Below, one piece after another: positions 20,534 through 30,252 of a DNA stretch of 64,000 nt. The notes below the pieces were generated by a model that was given only the letters and a program-made list of their open reading frames with translations, did not search any database and was not told the DNA's origin. Position 1 is the stretch's first letter; each line of letters begins with the position of its first letter. Source of the stretch: Synechococcus sp. CS-1331 (GTDB lineage: Bacteria; Cyanobacteriota; Cyanobacteriia; PCC-6307; Cyanobiaceae); NCBI GenBank assembly GCA_025127975.1, contig JAHLYQ010000022.1, forward strand, positions 25,458-89,457. Direction: 5' to 3'. Both the position numbers and the translations under genes were made by a program.

Positions 20534-20674
20534 TCAGGCCGGGCCAATCGGGCGGGGTGCGGTAGCGATCGAGCCAGACAAGTGTTCCCGCTCGAAGCGC
20601 TCGAGCCTGGAGTTGGCTTGCTCGAGCCGCTCGATCTCTCTGATCTCGAGCTCGACGACGGGATGCCAGTTGAA
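20534..20674 (-). pseudogene. coiled-coil C-terminal fragment of an unidentified gene
   Basis: An open frame of 46 codons without a start codon, reading VVELEIREIERLEQANSRLE, then RFEREHLSG and a stop at 20534. The heptad-like Leu/Ile spacing with charged residues indicates a coiled coil. It begins right after a TAA and probably represents the broken end of a larger gene. The rest of 20403-20756 holds nothing recognisable. Confidence 0.35.
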
Positions 20675-20756
20675 TTACTCCTTCGGAGAAGACAGCATGA
20701 AATTACTTTTAGGCGGCCCTGAGGGGGAGTAGGAACGGGAGAGGGGTGGATGTGCC

Positions 20757-21389
20757 ATGGGATCTAAAGCCCAACCCGCAGGTAAGACCTGGTGGGAGCA
20801 GCAGCGCACCGGACTGTCGCGATTGATAGCGGTGCTGGCCTTTCTGGTAGTGGCACTGACCGAAAGCCGCTGGGAGCTCCATCAGGAGCCCGTTGCCATA
20901 TTCCTCTTCAGCATCGGCCTGGCCCTGGCTGCCGTCGGAGCCGCAGGCAGGATCTGGTGCTCGTTCTTCATCTCGGGCCGCAAGGACGGTCAGCTGGTGA
21001 GTGAAGGCCCCTACTCGATCAGCCGCAATCCCCTCTACGTGTTCAGCTGCATCGGCCTGCTGGGGGTGGGACTCACCACCGAAACGCTCACCTACCCGCT
21101 GCTGTTTCTGGCGATCTTCGGGCTCTATTACCCGGGGATCATGGCCAGGGAAGAGCGCCGGCTGGAGGAGCTGTTTGGCGAGGCCTACCGGCAATACCGG
21201 CAAAGGGTGCCGCGGTTCTGGCCGCGGCTGGAGCTCTACAGCGAGCCGGCCAGCTGGATGAGCAATCCACACCTATTTAGGCGCCATATCCTGAGCGACA
21301 TCTGGTTTATCTGGATTGCAGCGATCATTGAGCTGATCGAGGGTTTTCGCAGTGCGGGCATGCTGCCCCACCTGCTGGAGCCCTGGTGA
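20757..21389 (+). CDS. membrane methyltransferase of the isoprenylcysteine carboxyl methyltransferase/PEMT superfamily
   Basis: 210 residues with about four or five hydrophobic helices. The C-terminal half carries the family signature: SEGPYSISRNPLYVFSCIG (near residues 81-99), then MAREERRLEELFGEAYRQY (near 128) and VPRFWPRL. These proteins use AdoMet at the membrane; bacterial substrates are mostly unknown, so no specific reaction is assigned. It reads toward the convergent gene 21392-21778, with only 2 bases between stops. Confidence 0.75.
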   Translation: MGSKAQPAGKTWWEQQRTGLSRLIAVLAFLVVALTESRWELHQEPVAIFLFSIGLALAAVGAAGRIWCSFFISGRKDGQLVSEGPYSISRNPLYVFSCIGLLGVGLTTETLTYPLLFLAIFGLYYPGIMAREERRLEELFGEAYRQYRQRVPRFWPRLELYSEPASWMSNPHLFRRHILSDIWFIWIAAIIELIEGFRSAGMLPHLLEPW

Positions 21390-21391
21390 AC

Positions 21392-21778
21392 TCACCACCA
21401 GCCACCCCCAAAAGGCCCGCCGAAACCATCACCAAAGCCGTCATCAAAGCCGCCATCAAAGCCCGGTTCCACGTTCCAGGTGGGCTCGGGGCCACCTGCC
21501 TTGGGAGGCTTGGGTGGCCCGGCCAGGGTTTCCTCGCTGATGCCTGGAATCGGCACTGAGGCGCAGGAACACTGACACAGGCCATCGGGCCCGATCAGCC
21601 CCAGGCTCGGCTGGGCGCAGCTGCAGGGGCAGGTCTGGCTCTGGGACTGGGACTGGCTCTGGGCGACGGCCGGTTGGGGGAGCGACAACAGGCAACCCAC
21701 CAGACCCAGCAGGCTGCCCAAGGAAAGGCTGTAAGAGGAGAAAGTGGCGAGGCGGGACGGCAACGGAGGCACGGACAT
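21392..21778 (-). CDS. secreted Cys- and Gly-rich protein with a Gln-Ser repeat
   Basis: 128 residues. A signal peptide (about 1-40, ending AVAQS) is followed by a run of four Gln-Ser pairs, then CPCSC (near 50) and CQCSC (near 69), a Pro-rich spacer, and an aromatic Gly-rich tail (GFDDGFGDGFGG, ending GGGWW). The cysteine clusters could bind metal or form disulfides after export. Unrecognised. It lies 39 bases downstream of dnaG on the same strand. Confidence 0.6.
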   Translation of the reverse strand: MSVPPLPSRLATFSSYSLSLGSLLGLVGCLLSLPQPAVAQSQSQSQSQTCPCSCAQPSLGLIGPDGLCQCSCASVPIPGISEETLAGPPKPPKAGGPEPTWNVEPGFDGGFDDGFGDGFGGPFGGGWW

Positions 21779-21817
21779 CAGGGCAAAGCTGGGGGGAAGG
21801 GGATGGAGAGCGCCGGA

Positions 21818-23896
21818 TTAGGCCGCCGGCTGGGCCAGCACCTCCCCGTAGGCCGCCCGGCGCTGGAAATCAAGGTGCTCGAGGTGTTTGCGCTCGTTGT
21901 AGTAGAGCGCCTGGAAGCGCAGGGCATCGCCATTGAGCTCGGCGAAGAGGGCCTCGATCCGCACTTCCATGTCGCTCAAAGGCGCCAGGCCTGAGGCGGT
22001 CGCCCGCGCCTCCTGCCGTTCCTCCTCCAGCAACCGGGAGATGCAGCGCTCGAGGGTTTCGAGCCGCTGGCTGCTCCAGGCATCGAGCAGATGGCGGCAA
22101 CGCTTGAGGCTCTTCTGCCGTTCCAGGGCAGCGGCGGCGCCACGCAGTTGCAGCAGGGGCTGGCTGAGGGCCATCCGCTGCAGCTCATTGGGCTCCAGCA
22201 GCGGGGTCAGTCGACCCAGCAGGGCGCTCTGCTCCACCACCAGCTGGTCGGCGAGCAGCCGGGGCAGGTCCAGATCCCCCAGATCGAGGCCGGGATCCTT
22301 GCCACGGTTGACCGCCTCCAGCCGGCCGGCGCCGAGGTTGTCTTCCTCCAGGGAGCTGATGGCTGCCCACAGCAGACGGTGGGGCTGGAGGGCGAAGTCG
22401 TCGAGTTCGCGCTGGCGCAACTCCACCCGGATGGCGGCGCGGTGGGCGGGGCAATGCAGGTAGAGCCGCAACAGCTCGGCCTCGGCCCTCTCCCGCAGGC
22501 CCGCCTCGCCGGGCTGTTCCCACTTCTGGGAGCGGCCGTGCCAGCGCTGGCCCTTCACCTGCTGGCGCAGGTCGTCCTCCAGCTGCAGTGCCAGGCGGGC
22601 CTGGCCGCCACTGAGCCGCTCGGCCACCCGCTGCAAGTAGTGGCTGCGCACTGCGCTCTGGGGCAACTTGCCTAGCAGGGCCACCAGGGCCGACACCGCC
22701 TGCTGGAACTGGTCAGGGCGAGCCAGGTCGCGGCCCTCCAGCACCTGCTCGATCTGCCAGTCGAGCCAGAGGGGAGCCTGATCCAGTAGGGCGCGATAGT
22801 CGCCGGCCCCCTGGGTCTTGAGGAATTCGTCGGGGTCCTTGCCGGCCGGCAGGTGCAGTACCCGCAGCTCCAGCTGGCCCTGCAGGGCCAGCTGCTCCAC
22901 CTCGCCGATGGCCCGCTGGGCGGCCCGCACGCCGGCGCCGTCGCTGTCGAAATTGAGGATCAGGCGGCGGCTCTCGCAGCAGCGGCAGAGCTGGGTGATC
23001 TGCTGGCTGCTCAGGGCCGTGCCCAGGGCGGCCACCGCGTTGGTGATGCCGGCGGCATGAAGGGCAATCACATCGAAGTAGCCCTCCACCACCACGGCCC
23101 GGTCGTCCTTGCGGATGGCGGCGCTGGCCCGCTCGAGGCCGAAGAGGTGCTTGCCCTTCTCGAACAGCTCCGTTTCGGGGGAGTTGAGGTATTTGGGCTC
23201 GCCGCCATCGAGGCTGCGGCCCCCGAAGCCGATCACCCGCCCCTGGCGGTCCTTGATCGGCACCATCACCCGATGGCGGAAGCGGTCGTAGAAACCATCC
23301 CCTCCCTTGCGGGGCACCACCAGCCCGGCGGCTTCCAATAGCTCCGGGCCCAGCCCCTCCACCTGCTGCAGGTGGGCCAGCAGGCCATCCCACTGCTCTG
23401 GGGCGTAGCCGAGCTCGAAGGCCTCCAGGGTGGCCTCACTGAGGCCCCGGCCATCGCGCAGATAGGCCAGGGCCGGGGCACCAGCCGGGCTGCGCAGCTG
23501 GCTGCGGAACCAGCCGGCCGCCAGGGTGAGCACCTTGTGGAGCTGCTCGCGGCGGGAGAGCTGCTTGCGCAGGCGCTCCTGCTGGGGCCCATCGAGGGTT
23601 TCGATCGGCAGCTGGTACTTGCGCGCCAGCTCCAGCACCACATCGCTGAAACTCTGGCGCTGGTGTTCCATCAGGAACTTGATCGCATTGCCACCGGCCC
23701 CGCAGGAGAAGCAGTAGTAGAACTGCTTGGCGGGGGACACCGTCATCGACGGCGATTTGTCGTCGTGAAAGGGACAGATGCCGACGTATTCCCTGCCCTT
23801 CTTCTTGAGCACCACGTGCTCGCCGACCACATCGACGATGTCGGCCCGTTCCTTGACGGCCTCAATCGTGCGGGGGTGGAGACGGGGAAGGCTCAA
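21818..23896 (-). CDS. dnaG: DNA primase
   Basis: 692 residues. The N-terminal zinc-binding domain has CPFHDDKSPSMTV (near 41) and FYYCFSCGAGGNAIKF (near 58). The catalytic core includes RVIGFGGRSLDGGEPKYLNS (near 216), the TOPRIM motifs VVEGYFDVIALHAAG (near 262) and LNFDSDGAGVRAAQRA (near 307). The C-terminal part, about 430-690, is the helicase-binding region and is longer than in E. coli (581). It makes primers for replication. Divergent from the EamA gene, 17 bases away. Confidence 0.96.
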   Translation of the reverse strand: MSLPRLHPRTIEAVKERADIVDVVGEHVVLKKKGREYVGICPFHDDKSPSMTVSPAKQFYYCFSCGAGGNAIKFLMEHQRQSFSDVVLELARKYQLPIETLDGPQQERLRKQLSRREQLHKVLTLAAGWFRSQLRSPAGAPALAYLRDGRGLSEATLEAFELGYAPEQWDGLLAHLQQVEGLGPELLEAAGLVVPRKGGDGFYDRFRHRVMVPIKDRQGRVIGFGGRSLDGGEPKYLNSPETELFEKGKHLFGLERASAAIRKDDRAVVVEGYFDVIALHAAGITNAVAALGTALSSQQITQLCRCCESRRLILNFDSDGAGVRAAQRAIGEVEQLALQGQLELRVLHLPAGKDPDEFLKTQGAGDYRALLDQAPLWLDWQIEQVLEGRDLARPDQFQQAVSALVALLGKLPQSAVRSHYLQRVAERLSGGQARLALQLEDDLRQQVKGQRWHGRSQKWEQPGEAGLRERAEAELLRLYLHCPAHRAAIRVELRQRELDDFALQPHRLLWAAISSLEEDNLGAGRLEAVNRGKDPGLDLGDLDLPRLLADQLVVEQSALLGRLTPLLEPNELQRMALSQPLLQLRGAAAALERQKSLKRCRHLLDAWSSQRLETLERCISRLLEEERQEARATASGLAPLSDMEVRIEALFAELNGDALRFQALYYNERKHLEHLDFQRRAAYGEVLAQPAA

Positions 23897-23913
23897 GGAG
23901 CAAAGGGGGAGCG

Positions 23914-24792
23914 GTGGGATCTGATGCAGGGCCCGATTCTGACCGGGGCCGGCAAGCCGTGCTGGGGATGGTGGCCAGCGCCCTGAGTTTCTCCCTGATG
24001 GGCGTGTGCGTGAAGCAGGTGGGGGGCCGGATCCCCGCGGCGGAGGTGGTGCTGGCCCGCAGCCTGATCAGCCTGGGGCTGAGCTGGTTGCTGCTGCGGC
24101 GGGCCGGGGTGTACCCCTGGGGGCGACGGCGGGGCCTGCTGATCTGGCGCGGAGCGATCGGCACCGCTGCCCTGCTCTGCGTCTACGCAGCCCTGGCCGC
24201 CCTGCCGCTGGCCTCGGCCACGGTGCTGCAATACCTCTACCCCCCCTTCACGGCGCTTCTGGCCTGGCTGGTGCTGGGTGAGCGGATCGGTAAGCGGGTG
24301 TTGGCCGCCATGGCGCTGGGCTGGCTGGGGGTGCTGCTGGTGGCCCAGCCCGGCGGCAGCCTGGCCCTGGCCTGGCAGCCGGTGCTGGTGGCCGTGGCCG
24401 GTGCCCTGTTCACCGCCCTGGCCTACGTGAGCGTGCGTTCCCTGGGCCAGAGCGAGCACCCGCTGGTGATCGTCTTCTATTTCCCCCTGGTGGCCCTGCC
24501 CCTAAGCCTGCCGCTGGTGGCCCTCAATCCCGTGCTGCCCACCCCCACCGAGCTGCTGTGGCTGGTGGGGGTGGGGCTTTTCACCCAGCTGGGCCAGGTG
24601 TATCTGACCCGCAGCCTGATGGCCCTGCCGGCGGCGCGGGCCACGGCGATCAGCTACGTGCAGGTGGGCTTCGCCGCGGGCTGGGGCTGGTTGCTGTTTG
24701 GTGAGCAGATCGATGCCGCCACTATCAGCGGAGCCCTGCTGGTGCTGGCGGCCACCGTGGTCAGCCTCAGCCAGCCGGCAGGGGGTCGGTGA
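23914..24792 (+). CDS. EamA-family (DMT superfamily) transporter
   Basis: 292 residues, ten hydrophobic helices in two EamA repeats (about residues 18-146 and 157-290). LQYLYPPFTALLAWLVLGE and the later GWLLFGEQID are the typical ends of each repeat's fourth helix. DMT exporters move metabolites, amino acids or drugs out of the cell; no specific substrate can be read from the sequence. Divergent from dnaG and overlapping the convergent lipoprotein gene by 26 bases. Confidence 0.85.
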   Translation: MGSDAGPDSDRGRQAVLGMVASALSFSLMGVCVKQVGGRIPAAEVVLARSLISLGLSWLLLRRAGVYPWGRRRGLLIWRGAIGTAALLCVYAALAALPLASATVLQYLYPPFTALLAWLVLGERIGKRVLAAMALGWLGVLLVAQPGGSLALAWQPVLVAVAGALFTALAYVSVRSLGQSEHPLVIVFYFPLVALPLSLPLVALNPVLPTPTELLWLVGVGLFTQLGQVYLTRSLMALPAARATAISYVQVGFAAGWGWLLFGEQIDAATISGALLVLAATVVSLSQPAGGR

Positions 24793-25228
24793 TCCACAGC
24801 TGCACCCCGTTCTCGCCGGCCGCTCCGCTGGGCCGGGCCAGCCGCCAGCTCTGGCCCTTTTCACCCCGCTGCAGGTAGAGCTCAAAGGGGCTGTCAACCC
24901 GAATTGGATCGCCAGCTAAGCGCCAATCAAACTGGCCCACGATGCGCAGGCCCTTGGCCTCACCGATGGGCAGCGACTCCTGCTCGGCCACCCGTACCCG
25001 ACTCACCTCCGGAGCCCCGCCGGCCTCCAGGGCCAGGGCCTCGGCGATGGCCCCCTGGGTCAGCTGGATCTGCAGCTCAAGGGCCCCGAGCAAGGCGGAG
25101 CGCGGCGGCTGGCCGACCCCACTGCAGCCCGTCAGCGCTAGGGGCAGCAGCAGCAGCAGGGGGAGCAGCCAGCCCCACCACCTGCGCAACGGCGGGCCGG
25201 ACTGGGCAGAACTGGGCAGGGCGGGCAC
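24767..25228 (-). CDS. conserved lipoprotein
   Basis: 153 residues from the GTG at 25228. The long open frame upstream (to 25798) is antisense to ruvA and is not used. A hydrophobic segment near residues 20-35 ends in LALTGCSG, a lipobox with Cys near residue 37, predicting a lipid-anchored protein. The rest is a beta-rich domain (SPFELYLQRGEKGQSWRLA, near 110-128). A divergent gap of 24 bases separates it from ruvA. Function unknown; resembles small cyanobacterial lipoproteins found next to ruvA. Confidence 0.7.
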   Translation of the reverse strand: MPALPSSAQSGPPLRRWWGWLLPLLLLLPLALTGCSGVGQPPRSALLGALELQIQLTQGAIAEALALEAGGAPEVSRVRVAEQESLPIGEAKGLRIVGQFDWRLAGDPIRVDSPFELYLQRGEKGQSWRLARPSGAAGENGVQLWITDPLPAG

Positions 25229-25252
25229 GATGGGGAACCTTCTAGTGATCCC

Positions 25253-25900
25253 ATGATCGGCTGGCTGCAAGGGCAACTCACCCATCCCTGGCAGCAGGAG
25301 AAGCGCTTCGGTCTGATGCTGGTGTGTCAAGGCGTGGGCTACGACGTGCAGGTGAGCCAGCGCCAGTGGCAGCAACTGCCGGAGGCGGGCAGTGCCATGG
25401 CCCTGCACATCCACCACGCCATCCGCGATGACGCCTGGATGCTCTACGGCTTCGCCGAGCGGCCTGAACGGGATCTGTTTCGCGAACTGGTTGCCGTCAG
25501 TGGCATCGGCCCCCAGATGGCGTTGGGCCTGCTGGGCGCCATGGATACGGCCGAATTGGTGCAGGCGATCGTGCACACCGACCTGCGTCGCCTCTGCCAG
25601 GCGCCTGGGGTGGGCAAGCGCACGGCCGAACGGCTGGCCGTGGAACTGCGCACCCGGCTGCAGCAACGATTCCTGGGCCAATTGGAAGCAAGCAGCGACC
25701 CCGACTCCCTGGCAGATGGGGTCATGCTTCCCGCCGCAGGGCGGGATGAGGTGCAGCTCACCCTGGCGGCCCTGGGCTATGAGGCCCTGGAGATCCACCG
25801 GGCCCTGCGGGCCGTGGCCGCCGGCGGGCTGGCGGAAGGGGCAGGGGCCGAAGACTGGATCCGCGAGAGCCTGCGCTGGCTCTCACGCCAGGTGGCCTGA
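25253..25900 (+). CDS. ruvA: Holliday junction branch migration protein RuvA
   Basis: 215 residues. An N-terminal OB fold (MIGWLQGQL... GVGYDV near residue 28) precedes two helix-hairpin-helix motifs, LVAVSGIGPQMALGLLGAM (near 79-97) and LCQAPGVGKRTAERLAVEL (near 115-133), which bind the junction. The C-terminal domain (from about 155) contacts RuvB. It recognises four-way junctions and loads RuvB. Followed by rpsO on the same strand. Confidence 0.96.
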   Translation: MIGWLQGQLTHPWQQEKRFGLMLVCQGVGYDVQVSQRQWQQLPEAGSAMALHIHHAIRDDAWMLYGFAERPERDLFRELVAVSGIGPQMALGLLGAMDTAELVQAIVHTDLRRLCQAPGVGKRTAERLAVELRTRLQQRFLGQLEASSDPDSLADGVMLPAAGRDEVQLTLAALGYEALEIHRALRAVAAGGLAEGAGAEDWIRESLRWLSRQVA

Positions 25901-25999
25901 AGCGCCCAGGCCCCCTACCGCCAGATCCCCGACCCCCAGACGGTATGGTGGGACCTTGCATACCAGCCCTGGCCCAGCCTGCGCTCCACTCCCCAGCCC

Positions 26000-26269
26000 A
26001 TGCCGCTCACTACCACCAAAAAGCAGGAACTGATCAACGGTCACCAGACCCACGGCACCGATACCGGGTCGGTGGAAGTGCAGGTGGCCATGCTCAGTGA
26101 GCGGATCACCCAGCTGACCGGACACCTGCAGAAAAACAAGCACGACTTCTCCTCCCGCCAGGGGCTGCTCAAGATGATCGGCCGGCGCAAGCGCCTGCTC
26201 AGCTATCTCAAGGGCCTCAGCCAGGAGCGCTACAGCCAGCTGATCGCCAAGCTGGGCATCCGCGGCTGA
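26000..26269 (+). CDS. rpsO: 30S ribosomal protein S15
   Basis: 89 residues, the usual length. [18 protein letters not shown] (near 20-37), [20 protein letters not shown] and [11 protein letters not shown] are the invariant S15 blocks. It binds the three-way junction in the central domain of 16S rRNA. A Shine-Dalgarno is not obvious. It is 99 bases after ruvA and 16 bases before the PAM68-like gene, which is probably cotranscribed. Confidence 0.98.
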   Translation: MPLTTTKKQELINGHQTHGTDTGSVEVQVAMLSERITQLTGHLQKNKHDFSSRQGLLKMIGRRKRLLSYLKGLSQERYSQLIAKLGIRG

Positions 26270-26285
26270 TCGGGGCTTACTAAAT

Positions 26286-26690
26286 ATGGCCAGCAAGGAC
26301 ACGCAGGGGGTTCCGGATGTGGTCGCCAACCGCATGGCCCGGCGCATCGCCATCGGTACAGGCATCCCCACCCTGATGGGCATGGGGGTTTTCGTGGGCA
26401 GCTATCTGCTCGTCAGCCGGCAGATTCTCGATATCGCCCCGAGCACCACCCTGGCGGCCTCGGGGGCCTGCTTCTTTCTGGGGCTGTTGGGCCTGAGTTT
26501 CGGGGTGCTCTCCGCCAGCTGGGAGGAGCAGCCCGGCAGCCTGCTGGGCACCGAGCAGATCGGCCTGAACATCAGCCGTCTGCGCAGCTCAATGAAAAGC
26601 ACTCCTACAGGCAGCACTCCAAAATCCACTAGCCCTAAATCAAGCTCCCCTAAATCAAGTCCTCCAAAATCAACCAGCAAGAAGCGGTGA
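26286..26690 (+). CDS. PAM68/DUF3464 family photosystem II assembly protein
   Basis: 134 residues with two transmembrane helices (about 25-44 and 56-78) in the PAM68 arrangement, including [16 protein letters not shown] and [18 protein letters not shown]. In plants and cyanobacteria PAM68 helps early PSII (CP43/CP47) assembly in the thylakoid membrane. The tail is an unusual run of Lys-Ser/Pro repeats ([17 protein letters not shown]). It follows rpsO by 16 bases, an order frequent in cyanobacteria. Its 3' end overlaps dnaE by 21 bases. Confidence 0.85.
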   Translation: MASKDTQGVPDVVANRMARRIAIGTGIPTLMGMGVFVGSYLLVSRQILDIAPSTTLAASGACFFLGLLGLSFGVLSASWEEQPGSLLGTEQIGLNISRLRSSMKSTPTGSTPKSTSPKSSSPKSSPPKSTSKKR

Positions 26691-29600
26691 GCTGATCGTG
26701 GCCTGGAAGTCGGCGGCGGTCAGGGTGAGTAGGGCAGCCTGCACGTCATCCACGCAGAACTGGGGACCCAGCCTCACAAAGCGGGTCTGATCCTCCTGGC
26801 GCACCAGGGCCACCACCGGCACCCGCAGGCCCGCCTCATCCTGGGGGGGGCGGTGGCGGTGCAGGCACTCCCGCAGCCGGTGCTGGATGGCGATGTCACT
26901 GGCCTGCTCGGCCGGCAGGTCCACCATCAACAGCTGGAGATCGTCGATGCAGCGGCAATCGTCCACGATCAGCTGCACCCGATCATCGCGGCGATCCACC
27001 GTGGCCCACACCAGCAGGCGGGCATCCACCATCAAATGGTCGGCGAGGCGGGCGTAGCTTTTGGGAAAAACCACGGCCTCGCAGCTGCCGGTGAGATCCT
27101 CGAGCTGCAGCACCGCCATCCGATCACCCTTGCGGGTTGTCACCTGGCGGATTTCGGGCACCATCACCACAGCGCTCACCTTGGCCTTATCGGCCAGCTC
27201 TTCGAGGTTGGCCAGGGCAATGGGGGAGAGCAGCTTCACTGGTCGGCCCAGCTGCTTGAGGGGGTGATCGGAGAGGTAGAAACCCACCAGCTCCTTCTCC
27301 AACCTCAGTTTCTCGGTGGGTGGATAGTCGGCCACCGGGGCCGCCTTGGGGGCCAGCTCAGCGCCGCTAGCAGAACTAGCCCCAGCTCCGGCCAGCAGAT
27401 CAAACAGGTTGCCCTGGCCGCTGGCCCGGTCCTTGGCCCGGGAGCTGGCCCAGTCGATCAGCAGATCCAGATCGGCCATCAGCTGGGCGCGGTTGGCCCC
27501 GGGCTCGAGGGCATCGAGGCTGCCGGAGTGGATCAATGCTTCGAGGGCCCGGCGGTTGAGCTGGTGGCCCGGGATGCGATCGCAGAGCTCGGCCAGGCTG
27601 GCGAAAGCCCCCTCAGTGCTGCGGGCCTCAAGCAGCTGACGAATTGCCCCATCGCCCAGATTCCGCACCGCCGAGAGCCCAAACAGAATGCGCTTGCCGA
27701 CGGGCGTGAAGTCGATGCCCGAGGCATTCACATCGGGGGGCATCACCTCGATGCCCATGGCGCTGCAGTTGGCGATGTAGCGCTGCACCTTGGCGCTATC
27801 GCCGGAATTCACCGTGAGCAGGGCGGCCATATAGGCCACCGGATAGTGGGCCTTGAGGTAGGCGGTCTGATAGGTCACCGCGCCGTAGGCGGTGGAATGG
27901 CTCTTGTTGAAGCAATACTCGGCGAACAGCACCATCTGCTCGAACAGGGCTTCGGCGATCCTGGCTTCCACGCCTCGCTCGGTGGCGCCCTGGACAAACA
28001 GGCCCTGGTGCTTCTCCATCTCGCTCTTCTTCTTTTTACCCATGGCCCGCCGCAGCAGGTCGGCCTCGCCGAGGGAATAGCCGGCCAGGTCTTGGGCGAT
28101 CTTCATGATCTGCTCCTGATACACCATGATCCCGTAGGTCTCATTGAGGATCGGCCGCAGCTTTTCGTGGGCGAATTCAATTGCTTCGCGGCCATGCTTG
28201 CGGTTGATGAACTTGGGGATCAGGCCGGCGTCCAGCGGCCCGGGCCGGTATAGGGCCAGGATCGAGGAGATGTCCTCCAGGGAGGAGGGCTTGAGGTCGC
28301 GCACGATCTGGCGCATGCCGCTCGATTCGAGCTGGAAGATGCCCTCCAGATCGCCGCGGCCGAGCAGGGCGTAGGTGCCCGGATCATCCAGCGGCAGGGT
28401 ATCGGGATCCACCAGCACGCCGGTGCTCTGCTGCACCAGATCGACCGTCTTGTCGATCATGGTGAGGTTTTTCAGGCCCAGGAAGTCCATCTTCAGCAGG
28501 CCCATCGACTCCACGTCTTCCATGAAGTATTGGGTGATCACCTGGCCGTCGTTGTTGCGCTGCAGCGGCACCAACTCATCGAGCGGCTCGGCGGCGATCA
28601 CCACGCCGGCGGCATGCACACCGAAGGTCTTGTTGGTGCCCTCGATGCGCATGGCCATGTCCACCCAGCGCTGCACAACCGGGTCTTTCTGATACTTCTC
28701 ACGAAACTCAGGCGCCGGCGACTCGGCGCCGATCATCTCCTTGAGCTTGGCGGGCTTGCCGCGCACCACCGGGATCAATTTGGCCAGCCGGTCGGCGTCG
28801 CCATAGGGAATATCCAGCACCCGGGCCACGTCCTTGAGCACCGCCTTGGAGGTCATGCGGTTGAAGGTGATGATCTGGGCCACCTTGTCTTCGCCGTAGC
28901 GCTTGGTGACGTAATCGATCACCTCGCCGCGGCGCTCGATGCAGAAGTCGGTGTCAATATCCGGCATCGACTTGCGCTCGGGGTTGAGGAAGCGCTCAAA
29001 CAGCAGCCCATGGATGACCGGATCGATGTTGGTGATCCCCAGGGCGTAGGCCACCAGGGAGCCGGCGGCTGAGCCGCGGCCGGGGCCCACCGGAATGCCG
29101 CTGTCGCGGGCGAAGCGGATGTAATCCCACACCACCAGGAAGTAGGTGGGAAAACCCATCTGCTCCATCACCTGCAGCTCGAAGGCCAGCCGCTCGCCAT
29201 AGATCGGCTCAAACGGCCGATCGACTTCGAGCTGGAGCCGCTCCCTAAGGCCCTGCTCGGCCACCTCGGTGAGATAGCTCACCGAGGTGTGACCCTCGGG
29301 GATGGGGAAGCGGGGCATCTGGTAGCGGCCCAGGATGTCGTAGGCCTCCACCTTCTCGGCCACCCGGGCGGTGTTGGCTACGGCCCGCTCGATCACTTCC
29401 TGGGGCAGGTGGTCGGCGAAGAGGGCCAGCATCTCCGCTTCGCCCTTGATGTATTCGGTGCCGGTGTAGCGCAGCCGTTTCTCATCGCTGATCAGCTTGC
29501 CGGTGAGCACACACAGCAGGGCATCGTGGGCCTCCACATCGTTCGCACTGAGGTAGTGGGCGTCGTTGGTGGCGACCAGCTCGATGCCCAGCTCGGCGCC

Positions 29601-30185
29601 GATGCGGGCGATGCCGGTGTTGACGATGCGATCTTCAATGCCGCCGTGGTCTTGAATCTCCAGGTAGAAATCGCCGCCGAAGACACCCTGATACCAGCTG
29701 GCCACCTCCCGGGCCACCTCGGGGCGCCCCTGCAGGATCGCCTGGGGAATCTCACCGCCCAGGCAGGCGGTGGCCACGATCAGCCCCTCGCTGTGGGCCG
29801 CCAGGGTGGGCTTGTCGATGCAGGCGCGGGAAAAGATGCCGCGGCCGCGCATGCCGCGCAGGTGGCTGATGCTGGTGAGCTTGACCAGGTTGCGATAGCC
29901 GACGGCATTTTTGGCCAGCACCACCAGGTGGTAGCGCTTCTCCTTTTTCTGCTGGGGGTCATCAATGGAGCCATTGATGACATACATCTCATTGCCGATG
30001 ATCGGCTTGATTCCCGCCTTGGTGCAGAGCTTCAGCAGCTCGATGGCGCCATACATGACGCCGTGGTCGGTCAGGGCCAGGGCCGGCATGCCCAGCTCCA
30101 GGGCCCGCTCCACCATCGCCGGCAGCTGGCTGGCCCCATCTAGGAGGCTGTAGTCGCTGTGGTTATGGAGCGGTACGAAGGCCAA
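26670..30185 (-). CDS. dnaE: DNA polymerase III alpha subunit, single uninterrupted gene
   Basis: 1171 residues. PHP domain at the start ([19 protein letters not shown], residues 3-21); the C-family palm motifs [17 protein letters not shown] (near 365) and [15 protein letters not shown] (near 405), which hold the catalytic aspartates; [11 protein letters not shown]; tandem HhH near 830-880; OB domain near 1000-1080. It is the replicative polymerase. Many filamentous and beta cyanobacteria split dnaE with a split intein; this gene shows neither split nor intein. Convergent with the PAM68 gene. Confidence 0.97.
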   Translation of the reverse strand: MAFVPLHNHSDYSLLDGASQLPAMVERALELGMPALALTDHGVMYGAIELLKLCTKAGIKPIIGNEMYVINGSIDDPQQKKEKRYHLVVLAKNAVGYRNLVKLTSISHLRGMRGRGIFSRACIDKPTLAAHSEGLIVATACLGGEIPQAILQGRPEVAREVASWYQGVFGGDFYLEIQDHGGIEDRIVNTGIARIGAELGIELVATNDAHYLSANDVEAHDALLCVLTGKLISDEKRLRYTGTEYIKGEAEMLALFADHLPQEVIERAVANTARVAEKVEAYDILGRYQMPRFPIPEGHTSVSYLTEVAEQGLRERLQLEVDRPFEPIYGERLAFELQVMEQMGFPTYFLVVWDYIRFARDSGIPVGPGRGSAAGSLVAYALGITNIDPVIHGLLFERFLNPERKSMPDIDTDFCIERRGEVIDYVTKRYGEDKVAQIITFNRMTSKAVLKDVARVLDIPYGDADRLAKLIPVVRGKPAKLKEMIGAESPAPEFREKYQKDPVVQRWVDMAMRIEGTNKTFGVHAAGVVIAAEPLDELVPLQRNNDGQVITQYFMEDVESMGLLKMDFLGLKNLTMIDKTVDLVQQSTGVLVDPDTLPLDDPGTYALLGRGDLEGIFQLESSGMRQIVRDLKPSSLEDISSILALYRPGPLDAGLIPKFINRKHGREAIEFAHEKLRPILNETYGIMVYQEQIMKIAQDLAGYSLGEADLLRRAMGKKKKSEMEKHQGLFVQGATERGVEARIAEALFEQMVLFAEYCFNKSHSTAYGAVTYQTAYLKAHYPVAYMAALLTVNSGDSAKVQRYIANCSAMGIEVMPPDVNASGIDFTPVGKRILFGLSAVRNLGDGAIRQLLEARSTEGAFASLAELCDRIPGHQLNRRALEALIHSGSLDALEPGANRAQLMADLDLLIDWASSRAKDRASGQGNLFDLLAGAGASSASGAELAPKAAPVADYPPTEKLRLEKELVGFYLSDHPLKQLGRPVKLLSPIALANLEELADKAKVSAVVMVPEIRQVTTRKGDRMAVLQLEDLTGSCEAVVFPKSYARLADHLMVDARLLVWATVDRRDDRVQLIVDDCRCIDDLQLLMVDLPAEQASDIAIQHRLRECLHRHRPPQDEAGLRVPVVALVRQEDQTRFVRLGPQFCVDDVQAALLTLTAADFQATISSPLLAG

Positions 30186-30252
30186 GGGCAGGGACGGCCA
30201 GTGGCCCGAGAACGGTGCTCAGGTTAGGCGACAACGCAAGATCCAGCGTGGC

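Noticed and set aside
20499-20732. 77-codon plus-strand frame
   Set aside because: Serine/arginine-rich with no motif; opposite a coiled-coil fragment that reads more like protein.
25229-25798. Long 5' extension of the lipoprotein frame
   Set aside because: It lies opposite ruvA; the signal peptide and lipobox start only after the GTG at 25228.
26853-28253. 466-codon plus-strand frame opposite dnaE
   Set aside because: Antisense shadow of dnaE, with low-complexity His/Gln/Gly/Leu composition and no domain.
26670-30185. Split-intein dnaE
   Set aside because: The frame continues through all polymerase motifs without an intein block or stop.
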